A DNA stretch of 64,000 nt from the NCBI GenBank assembly GCA_964035795.1, contig OZ038320.1:32306783-32370782 (forward strand), written 5' to 3'. Below the pieces are notes generated by a model, which was not told the origin of the DNA, made no database searches, and was given only the letters and a program-made list of their open reading frames with translations. Position 1 is the first letter of the stretch. Every line of letters begins with the position of its first letter. This DNA is from Pterobdella sp. o SKG-2022. Its lineage: Eukaryota; Annelida; Clitellata; Hirudinida; Piscicolidae. A program made the position numbers and the translations under genes. This document shows positions 59,280 through 64,000 of this stretch, piece by piece.

Positions 59280-62195
59280 TTTAGTTAAATACTAATGTTT
59301 TTTGATAATATATTATTTTCAAAACACCAATTATTGTATTAGCCTTATTCACAAAACAACATGTATGATTTCAAAGTTACAGCGACTATTTCCTATTTCT
59401 TTTCACTGTTATTATATTTCATTATCATTATAAGCACCATTAAAAACATCATCATCAATATCACCAGTGGTTTAGAAACTCCTGAAGTTAATGTCATTAT
59501 AATCATACTGATAACTAATTTGATTATCATCATAGTTGCACATTTCAGTGTTATTATATGCTGAGAAATGAGTGGAGCCTTGATAAGAAGGCCAAAATAT
59601 GATATGTGAGTGCAGCAAAAACACCTCTAGATTTACAAGTAAACATGAAAAGTTCAACTACAAACTGTAGATTCATTGAGACTTTTAGAGAGCTTCCTTT
59701 GAGATTAACTTGAGTTATCAAATTCATTATCCACATTTCGTATTATTAACACATGATATAGCTGAAATAAAGCATTTTTAAAACATTTCCACAAATTCAC
59801 GAAGCTAAACATGGGAATGCACTTGATAAACAAAAAAAAACTTACAAATACAAAACTACGCGTTGTATTAAGAAACAAACATACAAAAAAAACACACACA
59901 CAAAAACACGCAAACATAGACACTGTATGTCTCTTAACGAGGCCAATGTGAAAAGTGCAAATATCTGTTGAAACTAGTTCATAATAAAAATAATAATAAT
60001 AAAATAAAAAATGTATTGCAAACTGAATAATAAAATAAAAATACATCAAAGAAGTGAAAAATTATTTTTAAAAAGTGCAATAAAATTGACAGAGTTCTGT
60101 AAGCGAACAAAAGTAACTATTGATATATCAGTTATAGAATAAAACAATAATGTAAATAAAAGAAAAAAATTAATAAATAGGATCAAAAGTGGATCATGAA
60201 GGTTTGAAAAATGGGTTGAGTCGAGGCTACATGAGAAAAAGTGAAAAAAAAACGATACAAAATGTAGATTCATTCAAAAACATTGAACACCAAAACATAA
60301 ATAGGAAAAATATAAAAACGAGTAAATCAATGGAGAAAATGAAATTGAATATCTGCAATATGACGTAATAAAGTGGTGAATACTTGCAGACGCCATCCAT
60401 CACCTCACCAGTCTAACCTTATCACAACCATATAACCACAACAACAATAATAATATCACGTGTTTTGATAATAAAAATGAGAAAAAAAATCATAAAAATA
60501 ATCATAATAATGTTTAAAAAATATGATAACAGAGAAAAAAGAGCATTCGACACCAAAAATAGGTGCTTAATCATTAGTATTTATAAAAATACCCTAATTA
60601 TCACTTTTGTTGTTATCAGCCTTGAAATTGTTGTTATTATTATTATTGTTTTTATTATTACTGTTATTATGAAACAGGGTTACAGAGTAACTCGAAACAA
60701 TTAAATCAAGTGCATTGTCATTTGTTTCTTATAATTACTTTCCGTTGTGCACTGTGATAATAACAAAAAAAACATGTCATGAAAATATGATAGTGATTAA
60801 AATAATGGCATAATGATTGGAAATAATAACTTAATACAGGTAGAAAAATAAAATAATTAGAATGATATTAATAATAAAAGAAGGAATTGGAACGCATTTT
60901 TAAAGATTTTTTAATGAACTCACAAATCCATTTCACCACCAACATAGCAAGGCAAGTGAGATTAACATAATAACAACATATAAAAACAAAATAACATATG
61001 ACACAAAACGGAGAACTTCAATTATATAGACTGAATTCTTTTGAGCCTTATAATAAAGGGATCGTGAACAAGTCTTGATGATTATCTATATAAGGGAAAC
61101 ACTGAGGCAACTTGAGTTAATGATGACTTGGCGGTCAAACTACATTTTTCGATGAAACTCGTCTAAATATGATTATCAATCCAAATTTTCTAGTGTTTTT
61201 CACTATAAATGAAATTAAATGCTTTTATTATTTTTAATATTTTCTCAATAATTTTACTAAAATATATTCCTAGTGTTTATTATTATTGTTGCTATCAATC
61301 ACATAACTATAATTGTCATTATTATATTTTATTATTACAATTTATTATTTTTTTATTACTACGAATTTTAAATCATTATCGCCAATAGCATAGTTTTAAT
61401 TGTTTTTATGCTTCAACTAATTTACATTTGTGGTTAATGTTTAAAAATTCAACAAAGTCAATACTATTATTTGCGCACGTATTTCTTATTATTTTCAAAA
61501 CTATTTATAGTAGGGTTAATATGTAATATAATCATTGAGACTGCAACCTAATGGAAAACCAATGCAATTTTTTTCTTTATTCTTTATAAGTTGACTAACT
61601 ATTATTATTATTATTATTTCTATTATTACTATTATTATTATTATTACTATTACTAGTGTTAAAAGTATTGACATCATTAAGTTGTTACTATTTTAGATAT
61701 TAAGTTTAAATGGCCCGATGAACACGAAAGATGCATTTGAAAATTTTCGTAAAAATATTGAAATTGGAATACTAATATGAAAACTTCAAAAAAAATATTT
61801 ATATATAATTGGAAAATAACAAAAATCGATTGAAACTAACAGCTTTATAAAGTCTTTTATTAATACCAATTTTTAGCGATTAAGATTTAGAAGTCATAGA
61901 CATAACCCAGGCATTAAAGTTATGTCAAAAGTTAGAATCAATGAGTGGTCTTATTAGATAACATGTCAAAAAATGAAACCATGACTAGCTTGCTTAAGCA
62001 AGTACAAAAAAAAAATTTTTGATTTAACATCAATAAAAATGGAAATAGTTTCAAAACTAGAAGTTATTGTAAAAGCCGAAAGCAATAAAGTGAAGAATGT
62101 TGTGAGATTCAGATTTTTGCTGGTACATAAATTTTGATATTTATCAAGTATGAAAGTTCAAATGTTTCTTGAGAAAAGATTCAAAAACACCATCG
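59280..62195. other. No gene seen
   Basis: AT-rich DNA with (ATT)n microsatellites (61600-61645). Presumably still within the receptor's 5' intron or its upstream flank. Confidence 0.45.
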
Positions 62196-62219
62196 TTATT
62201 ATTCTATTTCATCATCAAT

Positions 62220-62446
62220 CAGGCGAAAGAACCCATCTTCTCATGGTGCCGGGCGTGCACCCTAACAGGAGTGTCGAAGAGGTTCTAAGCCACGTCAGCT
62301 TCCAACCCCAAAGCATTTCGAGAATCCATCCATCATTTTTTCACTGCTCACCCAAAGTCACAAACAACTCGAAGCTTAAAGTTTCTTTCGGTACTCAAAG
62401 AGTGTCGAAAAAGTCTTTGGAAGCTGGCGCTCAACAACAACAATAA
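62220..62446 (+). CDS. Unrecognised coding-like exon
   Basis: After a possible acceptor (CATCATCAATCAG) an open frame of about 75 codons reads ERTHLLMVPGVHPNRSVEEV, then LSHVSFQPQSISRIHPSFFH, and ends LEAGAQQQQ and a stop. The GC content and codon use are much more coding-like than the flanks. I do not recognise the protein. It could be the last exon of an unknown gene whose upstream exons I could not place, or part of a repeat. Confidence 0.4.
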
Positions 62447-62586
62447 TCATCATCATCATTATGCAACTCGAAGTCACAAACAACTCGAAGCTTAAAGTTT
62501 CTTTCGGTACTCAAAGAGTGTCGAAAAAGTCTTTGGAAGCTGGCGCTCAACAACAACAATAATCATCATCATCATCATCATTATGC
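62355..62586 (+). repeat. 116-base tandem duplication covering the end of the coding-like exon
   Basis: The block beginning AAGTCACAAACAACTCGAAG at 62355 is repeated at 62471. Both copies end in CAACAA/ATCATC microsatellites of slightly different length, so the last 31 codons and the stop are present twice. Confidence 0.95.
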
Positions 62587-62929
62587 ATTTCTATTATTAA
62601 TACTCATGTACCAAAGTTATGTAAGACTCCCTCAAAAACAGATTCCACAAAACGCATTTGATTTCAACGCACTCACTTATCCATATCCACACGTAGCAAC
62701 AAAAATGATTCCCAGCGAAACTCAACAAGAGCAAGCCAAATCATTTTGCTTGAATATTATACGCACCAACAACTGAAATATGATTCCTATTTGAATGCAT
62801 TCAAGCCCCTATTAGTGTAGGGAATGAAATCTCAAAAACTCATTTCTCGTATTAATAAGCGTGCTTTTTATTGAATTCTGTTATTTTTGAAAGTAGCAAT
62901 AGTTGTGATAGCAATATCAGTAGTAGTAG

Positions 62930-63241
62930 CAATATTGAATGTTCCTTATTCATACCATCCTTAGTGCCAGAAAGATAAACATGAGCGCTAGCTGCTTTAT
63001 ATAGCAAGCTCACTCCCCCTAAATATTGGCCAGTGAAGTGGTTTGCACCTATGTGGTCTGAATAGAAAGCTGTATTTTTTGTCAGCATCTTCTTTTCACA
63101 ATCTTTTACTTGTGCACCGAATAGGTTTTGATGCATGATATTGTAAGTCCTAAGATATCGGAACTGGGTTGTAGAGAAAGGCCACCATTTATTAATATTA
63201 CCACTTTTATTATTAACAATGTTTCTTTTTTTTTGGATCAT
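62930..63241 (-). CDS. Unrecognised open frame with coding character
   Basis: The minus strand encodes WWPFSTTQFRYLRTYNIMHQ, then NLFGAQVKDCEKKMLTKN, DHIGANHFTGQYLGGVSLLY and AHVYLSGTKDGMNKEH. The composition is complex and less AT-rich than the surroundings, unlike chance frames in this window. I cannot assign a family, and no splice sites are convincing. It could be an exon, a retrocopy or a transposon fragment. Confidence 0.35.
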
Positions 63242-64000
63242 ATCGTTATTAGCATTATTATGTGCATAATAGCAATCATTCGTATGATAATATTATTCTG
63301 ATGATGCATCGTGTCTGCAGGTGTAATTAATACAGATGAAACTAGAGTAATTCTCGTGAGTAGACACTTCTCGCTTCATCATCAATAGTACTTAAAAATT
63401 CTTAGTGTTAGTTAATGATAATAATAATAATAATAATAATAAAAATGATAATAATAACGAAAACAATATCAATATTATTATAACGATTTCTATTATTGTT
63501 ACAATGTTTGCAACACCACCAAAATATTTCTCTCAGTGCAAAATACTTTAAACAATTTTTATAAATTTTACTGAATTTATTTTTTTTTTATTAGAAATAG
63601 TGAAACATTACCAATAAAAATAATGATAATTATACATATAATAATGATTATTGCTTGTTTTTGATTCATCATGAATATAATTGCTAACACAATAAACGAA
63701 GAACTATCCCTTTGATTACTATTAGTGTAAACACTACTACATTTAGTTATATATTATAATATCTTCAATTTTAATTAACCATACTAGACATAATAGTAAT
63801 ATTAAACAAATTTTTTTTATTTATGGGATATACACAGAAATCTCAAAATTAATTCTGAAAACAGGGAAACCGTTTCCAGGAAATAAATGTTATGAAGTGC
63901 TATATCATTACTAGTCTCACTTTTATTTTAATTATTCTTATTTTTATCCCTACCATTATTTTTTATTATAATTATTTTTACACTTCCAACATTAATTTGT
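63242..64000. other. AT-rich end of window, no gene seen
   Basis: Contains an (ATA)n run at about 63417-63445 and T runs; nothing else is recognisable. Confidence 0.45.

Overview
The window is eukaryotic nuclear DNA: AT-rich, with spliced genes (GT..AG introns), many trinucleotide and dinucleotide microsatellites, decayed LINE-type retrotransposons and one 200-base assembly gap. The gene content (Y14/RBM8A, SNAPC1, a Pez-type FERM phosphatase and a nuclear receptor) is that of an animal. The low GC, the long Asn runs inside ordinary metazoan proteins and the kinds of LINE make a spiralian, perhaps a leech such as Helobdella, my best guess. That is an inference; no single sequence here proves it.

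Layout. 1-5.5 kb holds two degenerate non-LTR retrotransposons. The second (minus strand) has an AP-endonuclease, a reverse transcriptase and, at its 5' end, a decayed 2A-like peptide. 5.6-7.5 kb (minus) is a five-exon SNAPC1 gene. It is divergent from a complete four-exon RBM8A/Y14 gene at 7.77-9.0 kb (plus), with only 276 bases between the start codons. 9.4-20.3 kb (minus) is a complete 13-exon Pez (PTPN14/PTPN21) gene. I rebuilt it exon by exon, with every junction in phase; it predicts about 2283 residues, roughly twice the vertebrate length because of Asn-rich insertions. 20.3-26 kb is microsatellite-rich and shows no gene.

26.0-54.9 kb (minus) is a nuclear receptor gene with 11 exons in the window: DNA-binding-domain finger 2, the C-terminal extension, a hinge of about 400 residues, the whole ligand-binding domain with its AF-2 helix, and a short acidic tail. 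The exon for zinc finger 1 is not visible and should lie beyond 64 kb. Its introns hold an opposite-strand KH-domain gene or pseudogene (26.9-27.4 kb), an L2/CR1-like LINE 3' end (33-34.3 kb), smaller LINE remnants and several tandem and inverted repeats. 57.5-59.3 kb (plus) is another 5'-truncated LINE reverse transcriptase with at least four breaks. 62.2-63.2 kb has two unrecognised coding-like stretches, one followed by a 116-base tandem duplication.

How the genes relate. They do not form a pathway. SNAPC1 acts in snRNA gene transcription and RBM8A in the exon junction complex, and the two probably share a bidirectional promoter. Pez and RBM8A end tail to tail. Gene models were built by hand from splice consensus, reading phase and remembered family features; no database search or RNA evidence was available.
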